From positions 1 through 30,558 of the forward strand of contig CANRMK010000002.1 of assembly GCA_947631715.1 (NCBI GenBank): a DNA stretch of 30,558 bases, read 5' to 3'. Below the pieces are notes generated by a model. It ran no database searches. It had not been told where the DNA came from and saw only the letters and a list, made by a program, of their open reading frames with translations. This document shows, one piece after another, positions 16,388-24,019 of this stretch (positions are counted from its first letter, which is position 1; every line of letters begins with the position of its first letter). Position numbers and translations under genes: made by a program. This stretch comes from an uncultured Acetatifactor sp. GTDB lineage: Bacteria; Bacillota; Clostridia; Lachnospirales; Lachnospiraceae.

Positions 16388-17929
16388 TCACCGGCTCCAT
16401 ACGGATTCTGCGATTTCCCGGATAACCCCTGTCAGGGGATTCGGAAACAGCCCTATCAGTACCGTCAGCACCGCCAACAGCACAAGGGGCACAAGCATGC
16501 TAAGGGGAGGTTCCTCCCGCTTTAGATCCTGCCCCTGAAAGGCTTCCCCGGGGAAGAAGCCTTTCATAACGATCGGCAGCAGATAGCCCGCCGTGAGCAG
16601 GGCGCTTAAAAGGAGCACCACGGGGCCGAAGCCCAGACCCTGTTCCAGGGCCCCCTGCGCCAGATACCATTTGCTGATAAAACCGGCAGTAGGCGGAATC
16701 CCGATAAGTCCCAGAGAAAAAATAGTATAGCACCACAGGGCCGCCGGCATCCTTTTCCCGATCCCCACCAGCTCTTCCACCTGTGTATAGCCGAATTTGT
16801 ACAGGAATATCCCCGCAGTCAGAAAGAGCCCGCATTTGATCACTCCGTGGGCAGTCACATGCAAAAGCGCCCCGGTGATTCCCAGGGGTGTCAGCAGGGA
16901 AAGGCCGAACAGAATATATGACACCTGGCTCACGGTCGAATACGCCAGACGCTTTTTAAAGCCTTTTTCCCGATACGCCAGCAAAGAACCCATAAACACA
17001 GTGGCTAACGACAGCGCCATCCAGGCGTACTGTACCCAGGTCCCCCTTAAGAATTCCGGGCCCGCCACGTAATACACCACCCGGATCACTGCCAGCACCC
17101 CCGCCTTGACGATAATGGCAGACAGTACTGCGGAGGCCGGGGACGGAGCCACCGGATGCGCCGAGGGAAGCCATGCGTGAAGCGGCAGCATTCCTGCCTT
17201 GGCGCCAAATCCGATCAGCATGACAAATACAGCGATTAGCAGGATCCACTCATGCCCTTGGGCAGAGGCGCCCAGCTGCCCGCCAGGCACAAAGTCCAGA
17301 GAGACACAGTAACGGTTCAAGAAAGAAATGCCGAAAAGCCCCCCATAGGCGCCGCACATGGAATAAAACAGGTATTTTAGCGCCGCCATGATCGATTCTT
17401 TCGTCCCGCTGTGCATCACAAGAGGAAATGACACGATTGTCACAAATTCATAGCAAAGATAGAATGTCACGAGATTCCCGGCGAAAGCAAGCGCCGTCAA
17501 CACACCGTACAGAATCAGGTAAAATCCGAAATAACGCTTTTCCTCCCCCTCATGCTCCATGTATTTCAGAGAATAAACTCCGGTCAGAAGCCAGATCACG
17601 CTGAACAGCGTGACGAACAGCCGGCCCATCTGATCCACGTGGAACAGAACGGGAATATCCTCAAGCAGCATAAAGAGCTTCAGGCTCCTGTCCTTTGTCC
17701 ACGCCAGATACAGAGCGGCAGCGGCAGAAAATGACAAAACTGTCATAAAGAAAGCATGCAGGACGCTCTTTCCCGATTTTCCGCTGTCATATGATCTTTC
17801 CGGACGTGCTCCCACGCCGCTGTCCCCGCAGACCTGTGCCCTGTATAGATGTTCCCGAAATGACAGGCACAAAAGCCCGATGCCAGCCGCTATGGGAACC
17901 AGTATGGGAACCAGAAGTATTTTATCCAT
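16388..17929 (-). CDS. Antiporter-like subunit (MrpD/MbhH type), second in cluster
   Basis: About 513 residues with roughly 14 membrane helices. The key residues of an active proton channel are present: helix-5 Glu161 (CYEFVTI), helix-7 Lys244 (GFGAKAGMLPLHAWLP), helix-8 Lys275 (AIIVKAG) and a distal Lys in TAGFISKWYL. The start at 17929 is chosen because a GGGGG ribosome site precedes it and the protein then opens directly with a membrane helix (MDKILLVPILVPI); the in-frame codons further upstream overlap the previous gene. It is a tandem paralog of the gene just downstream. It probably forms part of the membrane arm of a multi-subunit antiporter complex. Confidence 0.9.
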   Translation of the reverse strand: MDKILLVPILVPIAAGIGLLCLSFREHLYRAQVCGDSGVGARPERSYDSGKSGKSVLHAFFMTVLSFSAAAALYLAWTKDRSLKLFMLLEDIPVLFHVDQMGRLFVTLFSVIWLLTGVYSLKYMEHEGEEKRYFGFYLILYGVLTALAFAGNLVTFYLCYEFVTIVSFPLVMHSGTKESIMAALKYLFYSMCGAYGGLFGISFLNRYCVSLDFVPGGQLGASAQGHEWILLIAVFVMLIGFGAKAGMLPLHAWLPSAHPVAPSPASAVLSAIIVKAGVLAVIRVVYYVAGPEFLRGTWVQYAWMALSLATVFMGSLLAYREKGFKKRLAYSTVSQVSYILFGLSLLTPLGITGALLHVTAHGVIKCGLFLTAGIFLYKFGYTQVEELVGIGKRMPAALWCYTIFSLGLIGIPPTAGFISKWYLAQGALEQGLGFGPVVLLLSALLTAGYLLPIVMKGFFPGEAFQGQDLKREEPPLSMLVPLVLLAVLTVLIGLFPNPLTGVIREIAESVWSR

Positions 17930-17984
17930 ATGAACCCCCATGATCAATCTCAAAATCCCAATATGGGAAACCGGCACTCCCGCC

Positions 17985-19490
17985 TTAGCCAAACATGTCA
18001 AGCCCCTGACGGATCAGCCGTGTCACAGGCTCCGAGCTCAATCCCAGCAAAAGATTCAGCAGGATAAAGAACACCAAAGCCACAGACTTTGTGGGCTGCT
18101 CCTTAACGGTAATCTTCCGACCCTGTGCCATCTCTGCCGGATGTTCTGCGGGGGTGTAGATCCGTATCACCGTTTTCATAAAGTACACCGCATTTAAGAT
18201 CGTGCTGACCGCCAAGGCAATCAGCGTGGGCAACATTTTGTATTCATGGCCGAACGCCGCCCGGGCAAAGAGCAATTTTGAGATAAATCCCGAAAATATG
18301 GGCATACCCACCATGGAAAGGCTTCCCACAGTAAACGCTGCCCCCGCCAGTCTGTTGCGGTATCCGGCCCCTGTCAAATCCCGAAAATGCCTGCTGTTGC
18401 CGGAGGCATCGGTAAGTCCGGATGCCGCCACAAAGAGCAGGGATTTGGTGGCGGAATGGGATATCACATGATACATGCTGGCAAGAACGCCTTCCGCCGT
18501 CCCCAGTCCGAAGCCCATGTAGATATACCCGATCTGGGCCACAGAGGAATAAGCGATCATTCTTCGGATCTTATCCTCTCTGATCGCGCTGACAGATCCC
18601 ATGATCATGCCGATGATACCGAACACGTACAATACGTGGATTACCTTGCTCTCACCCACAAAGTCAAATCCGATCACTCTGTAGAAAATCTTGATCAGCA
18701 GAAAGATGTAACCCTTTGATACCAGTGAAGACAGGATCGCAGCGGAGGATATGGTGGAATATCCATAGGCGTCCGGCAGCCAGGTATGAAAAGGATACAG
18801 CGCACTTTTGATGGCCAATCCCACGGACATTAGCCCCAGGGATACGATAAGGGGAATGTGATATTCTCCGCTCGCCGCCAGGATCTGCACCTGCTCTTTG
18901 ATATTGCTCATGAGCAGGTGACCCGTCAGGTCATACAGAAAGCAGATGCCCAAAAGCAGCAGGCCGGATCCCAAAAGGCTCATAATCATATACCTGACAG
19001 CCGCCTCTATAGTCCGCCCATTCTGCCTGATCATGATCAGGCCGCAGGCGGATATCGTATTGATCTCCACAAAGACATAGGCAGTGAACAGGTCATTGGT
19101 ATAGACCAGCGCCAGCAGGGAGCACAGCAGCAGGTCTACCATGATATAATACAGGTTCTGCTTGCTCTCTTCCAGTTCTTTCTGCCGCTCCGCACTGCCG
19201 CCCATCATAGACAGCAGCATGATGACACAAAAGAACAGAGCCATAAAGGCCTCCAGCACTCCCACTCGGATCTCATTGCCCCAGGGCGCCGGAAAGTGCC
19301 CCATCATATAGACATAGGGCTCCCCCGTCCCCAGCACGTATATTAACACTGCTGCCGACATGATCCCCACTGCCGTGATCACAGCCGTGTTGAGCCTCTT
19401 TGCCCATTTTGCATTCAGGACAGAGGACAGCGGACCGGAAAACAGGGACAATATTATGGACATAAAGGGGAAATTGCGCACAAAATCCAT
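17985..19490 (-). CDS. mrpD: Antiporter subunit MrpD/MbhH-like, first in cluster
   Basis: A 501-residue polytopic membrane protein. Helix-5 Glu142 (FVEINTIS), helix-7 Lys228 (GLAIKSALYPFHTWLP), helix-8 Lys259 (SLVSKGYIF) and a distal Lys (FSGFISKLLF) match the proton-path residues of the family. Its position directly after mrpC, with stop and start overlapping by one base, is where mrpD sits in Mrp operons and mbhH in membrane-bound hydrogenase operons. It is the most likely true MrpD of the complex; the other three antiporter-like proteins follow it. Confidence 0.92.
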   Translation of the reverse strand: MDFVRNFPFMSIILSLFSGPLSSVLNAKWAKRLNTAVITAVGIMSAAVLIYVLGTGEPYVYMMGHFPAPWGNEIRVGVLEAFMALFFCVIMLLSMMGGSAERQKELEESKQNLYYIMVDLLLCSLLALVYTNDLFTAYVFVEINTISACGLIMIRQNGRTIEAAVRYMIMSLLGSGLLLLGICFLYDLTGHLLMSNIKEQVQILAASGEYHIPLIVSLGLMSVGLAIKSALYPFHTWLPDAYGYSTISSAAILSSLVSKGYIFLLIKIFYRVIGFDFVGESKVIHVLYVFGIIGMIMGSVSAIREDKIRRMIAYSSVAQIGYIYMGFGLGTAEGVLASMYHVISHSATKSLLFVAASGLTDASGNSRHFRDLTGAGYRNRLAGAAFTVGSLSMVGMPIFSGFISKLLFARAAFGHEYKMLPTLIALAVSTILNAVYFMKTVIRIYTPAEHPAEMAQGRKITVKEQPTKSVALVFFILLNLLLGLSSEPVTRLIRQGLDMFG

Positions 19491-19867
19491 TATTTCCCCT
19501 CCTTTTTCAGGCGTGCGGATATCTCGTCAAGATCCAGGGTATGATATCGATGGTACAGGCGGATCGTCAGCGCCAGCATCAGGGCCGTAACGGATACGGA
19601 TACCACGATCCCCGTCAGCACCAGTCCGCTGGGGATCGGATTGATATAAGCCTCCACGCTCTGCACTCCATCCACTACCACGGGAGCCTTTCGGCCATGA
19701 ATATACCCTTTCAGGGCGAGGAACAGATACATGGCAGTGTCCATAATATTCAGGCCGATGATCTTCTTGATCAGATTCTTCTGCAGCAGCAGATTGGAAA
19801 ACCCGATGCCGAACAGGATCATAGCCACGGCTTCGCCGTAATTGTTCAACAGATTTGCCGCATTCAT
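19490..19867 (-). CDS. mrpC: Antiporter subunit MrpC/MbhG (NuoK-like)
   Basis: A 125-residue protein with three membrane helices, resembling NuoK. The first two helices include AVAMILFGIGFSNLLLQKNLIKKIIGLNIMDTAMYLFLAL, the typical MrpC/NuoK core. A polar loop (GYIHGRKAPVVVDG) and a third helix follow, then a charged C-terminus. In Mrp and Mbh complexes this subunit packs between MrpA- and MrpD-type subunits in the membrane. It starts three bases after the upstream gene ends, with its ribosome site inside that gene, and overlaps mrpD by one base, so translation is likely coupled. Confidence 0.93.
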   Translation of the reverse strand: MNAANLLNNYGEAVAMILFGIGFSNLLLQKNLIKKIIGLNIMDTAMYLFLALKGYIHGRKAPVVVDGVQSVEAYINPIPSGLVLTGIVVSVSVTALMLALTIRLYHRYHTLDLDEISARLKKEGK

Positions 19868-19870
19868 CGG

Positions 19871-20833
19871 TCAATACCCCCCTTTGCGGAACATAACGTA
19901 AAAGGTGTACATAGTCCCCGCCACCACAATACCCACACAGATATTCAAAATCAGGATCAGGCCGCTGCTCAAAATGGCTCCCGGCGTTCCCAGCGGGATC
20001 ACACTCTCAATGTGGTTGGCGCCGGTATAAAAGGAATAACTCTTTGCCAGACTGTAGCAGGCCAGCGCGCCAAAGCTCAGCCGCTTATAGGTCTTGGCCG
20101 TGAAGAATTTCTCTGTCTTGGCAAAGCCAAAGGCGTTCAGGTACAGAATCATGCCTGCGCCAATGACAGCACCGCCGGAAAAACCGCCGCCGGGCCCAAG
20201 GTGTCCCGCCAGGATCACATAAATACCGAAAATCATAATGGGAGGCACCAGGATTTTTGCCGCCGTCTGCAGGATCACATCGTTTTTCGGCTCGTGAAGC
20301 CGGTCATTGGACTGATATTTCTCCATGTCTTCTCTGCGGTCCAGGCGAAGCAGGATCAGCACTGTACAGGTAGCCACAAACAACACATGGGATTCTCCCA
20401 GAGTATCAAAAGCCCTGTAATCCAGAATCATTCCCGTGACGATATTCACGGCGCCGGTCTCCTGAAGACCCTTTTCGATATATCGCCGGGACACTTCATT
20501 ATTTACAGGGTTGTCCGCCTCTCCAAAAGACGGGAGCCAGGATACCGCCGCAAGCAGCATCGCCACCAGGAACAGGCAGAACAGCACGGAAAATACACTG
20601 TAAAACTTCCGGAAGATCCTCTGGCCTGCATTTCGGTCAAGATTATAGACCCTCTCCCGCATACCCTTTCGATATTCCTCTCTGCGCTCCACGTCCTGCT
20701 GCGATTCACAAAAAGGCTCCTGAGGCTTCATTTCCACCTCATTCAGATAAGGGTCCTTTGTGCCGTCCAGCCATCTTTTGAACTTATAAGAAAACGTCTT
20801 TTCGTACTGCTCCTGGGGAACCCTTTTACTCAT
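19871..20833 (-). CDS. Fused MbhE-like and MrpB/MbhF-like antiporter subunit
   Basis: About 320 residues. Residues 1-75 are a highly charged, probably cytosolic extension. Residues 78-165 hold two membrane helices flanking GAVNIVTGMILDYRAFDTLGE, which matches MbhE and the extreme C-terminal part of MrpA. Residues 185-320 are an MnhB/MrpB domain with the diagnostic GHLGPGGGFSGG (210-221). In classical Mrp systems the first part belongs to MrpA and the second is a separate MrpB. The start at 20833 has GGGAGGAAAAGG upstream and overlaps the preceding gene by eight bases. The fusion is read directly from one uninterrupted frame. Confidence 0.9.
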   Translation of the reverse strand: MSKRVPQEQYEKTFSYKFKRWLDGTKDPYLNEVEMKPQEPFCESQQDVERREEYRKGMRERVYNLDRNAGQRIFRKFYSVFSVLFCLFLVAMLLAAVSWLPSFGEADNPVNNEVSRRYIEKGLQETGAVNIVTGMILDYRAFDTLGESHVLFVATCTVLILLRLDRREDMEKYQSNDRLHEPKNDVILQTAAKILVPPIMIFGIYVILAGHLGPGGGFSGGAVIGAGMILYLNAFGFAKTEKFFTAKTYKRLSFGALACYSLAKSYSFYTGANHIESVIPLGTPGAILSSGLILILNICVGIVVAGTMYTFYVMFRKGGY

Positions 20834-21098
20834 CGTCCTTTTCCTCCCGGCCGTCGTCCTTTTTGATGATCGCATGTATCTTTTTCAACGTTACAAGGAA
20901 CAGCACAGTAGTGACGCCCGCCCCCACAGCCGCCTCCGTAATGGCCAGATCCGGCGATTCCAGCAGTATCCAAATCACGGACATCACAAGGCTGTAGGAC
21001 ATAAAGATCAGGATTGTGTTCAAAAGATTTTTTGACAGGCTGGCCGCAACGGCGCATACAATGAGAAAGCCCATCAGGATACAGGTAAATACAGTCAT
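20826..21098 (-). CDS. MbhD-like antiporter subunit (DUF4040; MrpA C-terminal part)
   Basis: About 90 residues with three membrane helices: residues 1-18, about 23-42 and about 52-72. It contains LLNTILIFMSYSLVMSVIWILLESPDLAITEAAVGAGVTTVLFLVTL, the hallmark segment of MbhD, which corresponds to the middle C-terminal portion of MrpA. The C-terminus is charged. The start at 21098 is chosen because GGCGGAG lies just upstream and the helix begins at once; an upstream in-frame start would overlap mrpG. Its existence as a separate gene, followed by the MbhE-MrpB fusion, shows that the MrpA of this complex is split. Confidence 0.9.
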   Translation of the reverse strand: MTVFTCILMGFLIVCAVAASLSKNLLNTILIFMSYSLVMSVIWILLESPDLAITEAAVGAGVTTVLFLVTLKKIHAIIKKDDGREEKDDE

Positions 21099-21141
21099 AT
21101 CCACTCCGCCTTTCTGCTGATCATCGGTGATCTCCCTGCGG

Positions 21142-21531
21142 TCACCTTTCCGGTTCCTTTTCCGGGCCGCTGTCCGGACAGTCTTTTTCACGGTCCTCTG
21201 AGTCCAGGGAAAACTTTTCGTAATGCGTTTCCTTATCTTCGCAGGTGGAGACCTCCAGCCTCGCGATCAGGTGCGAGGACACCGGGGAGGAAAACCACAG
21301 AAAAACAATCACAAGAAACAATTTCAGAGAAGTAAAATTCAGCCCGTTCATCACCACCAGCCCGAGCAGGCAGAAGCCGATCCCCAACGTATCGCCCATA
21401 GCGGCGGCATGCATGCGGTTCAGCACGTACCGGAAGCGGAATACGCCGATCATTTCAATGATAAAAATAGCTATCCCCGCCAGAAGCAGAGCCGCTCCCA
21501 CAAGAAATCGGATCCACTCAAACGCTGCCAT
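21142..21531 (-). CDS. mrpG: Antiporter subunit MrpG/MbhC
   Basis: A 129-residue protein with three membrane helices in the first 90 residues (LVGAALLLAGIAIFIIEMIGVFRFRYVLNRMHAAAMGDTLG), the clear MnhG/PhaG signature including the RxxxxxxRMHAA block. It has a charged, Glu/Asp-rich cytosolic tail of about 40 residues, longer than is usual. It overlaps the end of mrpF by 14 bases, indicating co-translation. It is a small structural subunit of the membrane complex; no redox cofactor is expected. Confidence 0.93.
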   Translation of the reverse strand: MAAFEWIRFLVGAALLLAGIAIFIIEMIGVFRFRYVLNRMHAAAMGDTLGIGFCLLGLVVMNGLNFTSLKLFLVIVFLWFSSPVSSHLIARLEVSTCEDKETHYEKFSLDSEDREKDCPDSGPEKEPER

Positions 21532-21862
21532 CTTCCGGTCCCTCCTCCTTTTTCTCTTTTTCCCGTTTTTCCATATAGACGCCCATATATACCTTTGTCA
21601 GGACGATCACCGCAAGGAAGCTGATCATGGCGTAAATAATACAGATATCCGCCAAATATCCCTCTCCCAGCATCAGAGCCAGCACTGCAATGACTACAAT
21701 GACCATAGTTCCCATCATGTTCACTGCCACGATACGGTCGGCAACCTTTGGCCCAACGATGGACCGTATCAGGCACAGTACGATCAATACCGCAAGAACG
21801 ATCAAGATTCCCGTTAAAAAAATACTGTAAGTCTGTTCCAGACTTTGAATTCCTTTTCCCAT
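21518..21862 (-). CDS. mrpF: Antiporter subunit MrpF/MbhB
   Basis: A 114-residue protein with three membrane helices. It contains the MrpF signature GPKVADRIVAVNMMGTMVIVVIAVLAL followed by a third helix (ADICIIYAMISFLAVIVLTKVY). The Asp-Arg in ADRIVA is the conserved polar spot of this family. A charged tail of about 20 residues ends the protein. The gene begins 36 bases after mrpE and overlaps mrpG. Confidence 0.93.
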   Translation of the reverse strand: MGKGIQSLEQTYSIFLTGILIVLAVLIVLCLIRSIVGPKVADRIVAVNMMGTMVIVVIAVLALMLGEGYLADICIIYAMISFLAVIVLTKVYMGVYMEKREKEKKEEGPEDGSV

Positions 21863-21898
21863 ACTGTTTCCTTTCGGTCCGCCTGCGGTCTTACGGCA

Positions 21899-22357
21899 TT
21901 ACGCTTCCAGCTTTCTGACATACTCCACAAATTTACTGTCATCCATTCCATCCGCCAGGCTTTTGTCCAGACAGTGGACCGTGTATCGATTCCCTTCTAA
22001 AGCTACCGTGATAGTCCCAGGCGTCAAAGTGATCGCATTGGCAAGAAACGCCCGCCCCGTGGAGGATTTCAGATCCGACCGAAACGTTACCAATGCAGGC
22101 TCGATCTCCTCACGCTGGCTGAGGATCATGCGGATCACACCAAAATTGGCTTTCACGATCTCTTTTACAAGAAGAAATACATACCTTACAAAAAGGAACA
22201 GCCTCTTGTAAATGTGAAGTTCCTTTTGCAGGGAAAAATCCATAAATCTGCAGACAAACGCAAACATAACTCCCGAGATCACGACCCCGAACAGACAGAT
22301 CTCCAGGGTAAGATTGCCGTTAAAGATCACCCACATTAAAAAAAATGCCAGCAGCAT
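21899..22357 (-). CDS. mrpE: Antiporter subunit MrpE/MbhA
   Basis: A 152-residue protein with two N-terminal membrane helices (about 2-15 and 19-38), then a cytosolic domain. The segment LFVRYVFLLVKEIVKANFGVIRMIL and the later NAITLTPGTITVALEGNRYTVHCLD are characteristic of MrpE/MnhE. It is the first gene of the antiporter cluster, with GGAGGG nine bases before the ATG at 22357 and a promoter just upstream. In Mrp systems MrpE is needed for full activity or assembly but is not thought to carry the ion path. Confidence 0.93.
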   Translation of the reverse strand: MLLAFFLMWVIFNGNLTLEICLFGVVISGVMFAFVCRFMDFSLQKELHIYKRLFLFVRYVFLLVKEIVKANFGVIRMILSQREEIEPALVTFRSDLKSSTGRAFLANAITLTPGTITVALEGNRYTVHCLDKSLADGMDDSKFVEYVRKLEA

Positions 22358-22383
22358 ACGTCCGTTCCCTCCAAATCTTTTCT

Positions 22384-22413
22384 ATTTTAGCACATCGGAA
22401 AAAGCGAAATCAA
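22384..22413 (-). promoter_or_regulatory. Promoter of the antiporter cluster
   Basis: Minus strand -35 TTGATT (22408-22413) and -10 TAAAAT (22384-22389) with an 18-base spacer. The transcript would start near 22377, giving a short leader of about 20 bases before mrpE. Confidence 0.55.
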
Positions 22414-22426
22414 AGTAATATTACAC

Positions 22427-22473
22427 AAAAAAGGCGGCTTCTATTTGGCATAATTCCCCAAAATTTCACCGCC
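22427..22473 (-). terminator. Terminator of the SDR/cytidylate-kinase-like operon
   Basis: On the minus strand a GGCGG...CCGCC stem (22469-22473 with 22433-22437, extendable by a T-G pair) encloses an inner TTTGG/CCAAA stem and is followed by six U residues (22427-22432). It lies 26 bases beyond the stop codon of the kinase-like gene and insulates it from the antiporter cluster. Confidence 0.7.
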
Positions 22474-22498
22474 CCTTTGCACATTCCCCATTCTGTTT

Positions 22499-22984
22499 TT
22501 AAATAACGTCAATCCTCTCAAAGTACTTGATCAGGATATCTGCGCAGTTTTCCGCTCCCAGCCGGCTCGTATCCAGAATCATATGATAATTGTTCACGTC
22601 TCCCCATACCTTACCGGTATGCTCCACATTGAACTGTGCCCGCTGCCTGTCATTCTTTTCCAACAGGTTCTTCGCCGCATCATAATCCAGGGATTCCTTT
22701 TTCATGATGCGCTGAATACGGTCCTCCTTGTCGGCACAGACATATACGTTGAACACGTTCGGCTGCCCCTTGAGGATCTCAGAAGCGCACCGCCCTAGGA
22801 TAATACAGGAATGAGTGGCCAGTTCTTTGATGAATTCCGCTTCCTTGGCGAAGTCATTGTCGTGGATCTCATTTTCGATATAAGCCTTGTCATAGACAGG
22901 GATCCCCAGCCTTTCAGACAGCTCACTGGCTATCATACTGGCTCCCGTTCCATACCTCCGGCTCATGGTGATCACAAGATTCAT
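22499..22984 (-). CDS. Cytidylate kinase-like family protein
   Basis: About 161 residues, matching the cytidylate-kinase-2 (AAK6-like) family that is widespread in clostridia. It opens with MNLVITMSRRYGTGASMIASELSERLGIPVYDK, the family's variant nucleotide-binding loop, which lacks the Walker A lysine. A central CIILGRCASEILKG segment and an Arg-rich lid region (EDRIQRIMKKE, KNDRQRAQF) follow. These proteins are annotated as kinases by fold, but the substrate is not established. The start at 22984 has GGAGGAG upstream; a more upstream in-frame start lacks this. It follows the SDR gene by 57 bases, so both are probably one transcript. Confidence 0.85.
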   Translation of the reverse strand: MNLVITMSRRYGTGASMIASELSERLGIPVYDKAYIENEIHDNDFAKEAEFIKELATHSCIILGRCASEILKGQPNVFNVYVCADKEDRIQRIMKKESLDYDAAKNLLEKNDRQRAQFNVEHTGKVWGDVNNYHMILDTSRLGAENCADILIKYFERIDVI

Positions 22985-23041
22985 AGTCACTCCTCCTCCC
23001 GCTGTAGGCTGAACAGCCATAGTATTTTAGTATTATGAGTA

Positions 23042-23842
23042 TTACGGTCTCTGTCCCATACCGCCTTCCAGAGTCAGCGTCTCGCCGCTCATAAATTTGA
23101 AGTCAGGAGATGCCAGCTGTACGCAGACGCGCCCGATCTCCGTCTCTGCATTCCCGTAATGGCCCATAGGAGGCATATGTACATTCTTCTCAAAGGCATC
23201 GGGATATGCCTCTTGAAACTGCTCCAGCTGTGCAGTCCACGCAAGAGGGCAGATAATATTTACATTGATACCGTCCTTGCCCCACTCGGTAGCGGCCACT
23301 CTGGTCAGTCCCCGGATACCTTCCTTGGCCGCCGCATATGCGCACTGGCCAAAGTTGCCGAAGAGCCCTGCCCCGGAAGCAAAGTTGATCACGGTCCCTT
23401 TGGTCTCTTTCAGGTAAGGATAGCATGCTTTCATGTAATAGAATACAGCATACAGCCCGGAGTACAGCGCCAGATTAAACTGGTCTGTCGTGTGCTCCGC
23501 AAGAGGAACGCCGGACGCGGACGCCTGTGCATTGTTGATCAGCACATCAATCCTGCCGAAAGTATCCATAGTCTGCTTCACCACTTCATTCACCACTGCC
23601 TCATTGTCCGCGCCGGCGTTGACATCCGCCTGCACAATGAGTACCTTAATGCCATAAAGCCGCTCCAGCTCTTCCTTGGCATCCTCCAGCTTCTTCACAT
23701 TCCGTCCGGTGATCACAAGATTTGCGCCCTCTTTTGCATAAGCGGTGGCGATGCCGTAACCGATAGAACCGCATCCGCCATCTTTCAGCACTGCACGTCC
23801 TGCGCCTGTGATGATTGCCGTCTTACCTGTCAGAAATCCCAT
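23042..23842 (-). CDS. Short-chain dehydrogenase/reductase (SDR)
   Basis: A 266-residue Rossmann oxidoreductase. The catalytic Ser156, Tyr169 and Lys173 (YAAAK) are present. NNAQ at 103-106 replaces the common NNAG. The glycine-rich cofactor loop is expanded: TGAG (12-15), then about ten residues (RAVLKDGGC), then GSIGYG (25-30). An Arg in TGRN at 46-47 suggests possible NADP(H) preference. The substrate is unknown. It leads an operon with the cytidylate-kinase-like gene and has its own promoter and a leader hairpin. Confidence 0.9.
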   Translation of the reverse strand: MGFLTGKTAIITGAGRAVLKDGGCGSIGYGIATAYAKEGANLVITGRNVKKLEDAKEELERLYGIKVLIVQADVNAGADNEAVVNEVVKQTMDTFGRIDVLINNAQASASGVPLAEHTTDQFNLALYSGLYAVFYYMKACYPYLKETKGTVINFASGAGLFGNFGQCAYAAAKEGIRGLTRVAATEWGKDGINVNIICPLAWTAQLEQFQEAYPDAFEKNVHMPPMGHYGNAETEIGRVCVQLASPDFKFMSGETLTLEGGMGQRP

Positions 23843-23882
23843 TTTACCTCTCTCCTTTTCTATCTAAAATATCATTCCCTGT

Positions 23883-23905
23883 ATGGCAGTTTCCCTTTCT
23901 GCCAT
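23883..23905 (-). other. Inverted repeat in the SDR leader
   Basis: ATGGCAG / CTGCCAT arms (7 bp) around a 9-base loop, between the predicted transcript start (about 23931) and the SDR ribosome site. It could be an RNA hairpin or a DNA operator; nothing in the sequence decides between them. Confidence 0.4.
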
Positions 23906-23937
23906 GTTCTTCCCTTTCCGATTCCGCTATAGACATC

Positions 23938-23966
23938 ATTATACCTTTCCTTGCCTCATAATTCAA
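23938..23966 (-). promoter_or_regulatory. Promoter of the SDR operon
   Basis: Minus strand -35 TTGAAT (23961-23966) and consensus -10 TATAAT (23938-23943) with a 17-base spacer. Confidence 0.6.
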
Positions 23967-24019
23967 GATACCACAGAAATTCTTTCTATCTGCCGTAACA
24001 GTTCCGCCGCGCAGGACTG

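Noticed and set aside
19541..20866. A 441-codon plus-strand open frame opposite mrpB and mrpC
   Set aside because: His/Gln-rich shadow of well-supported antiporter genes on the minus strand.
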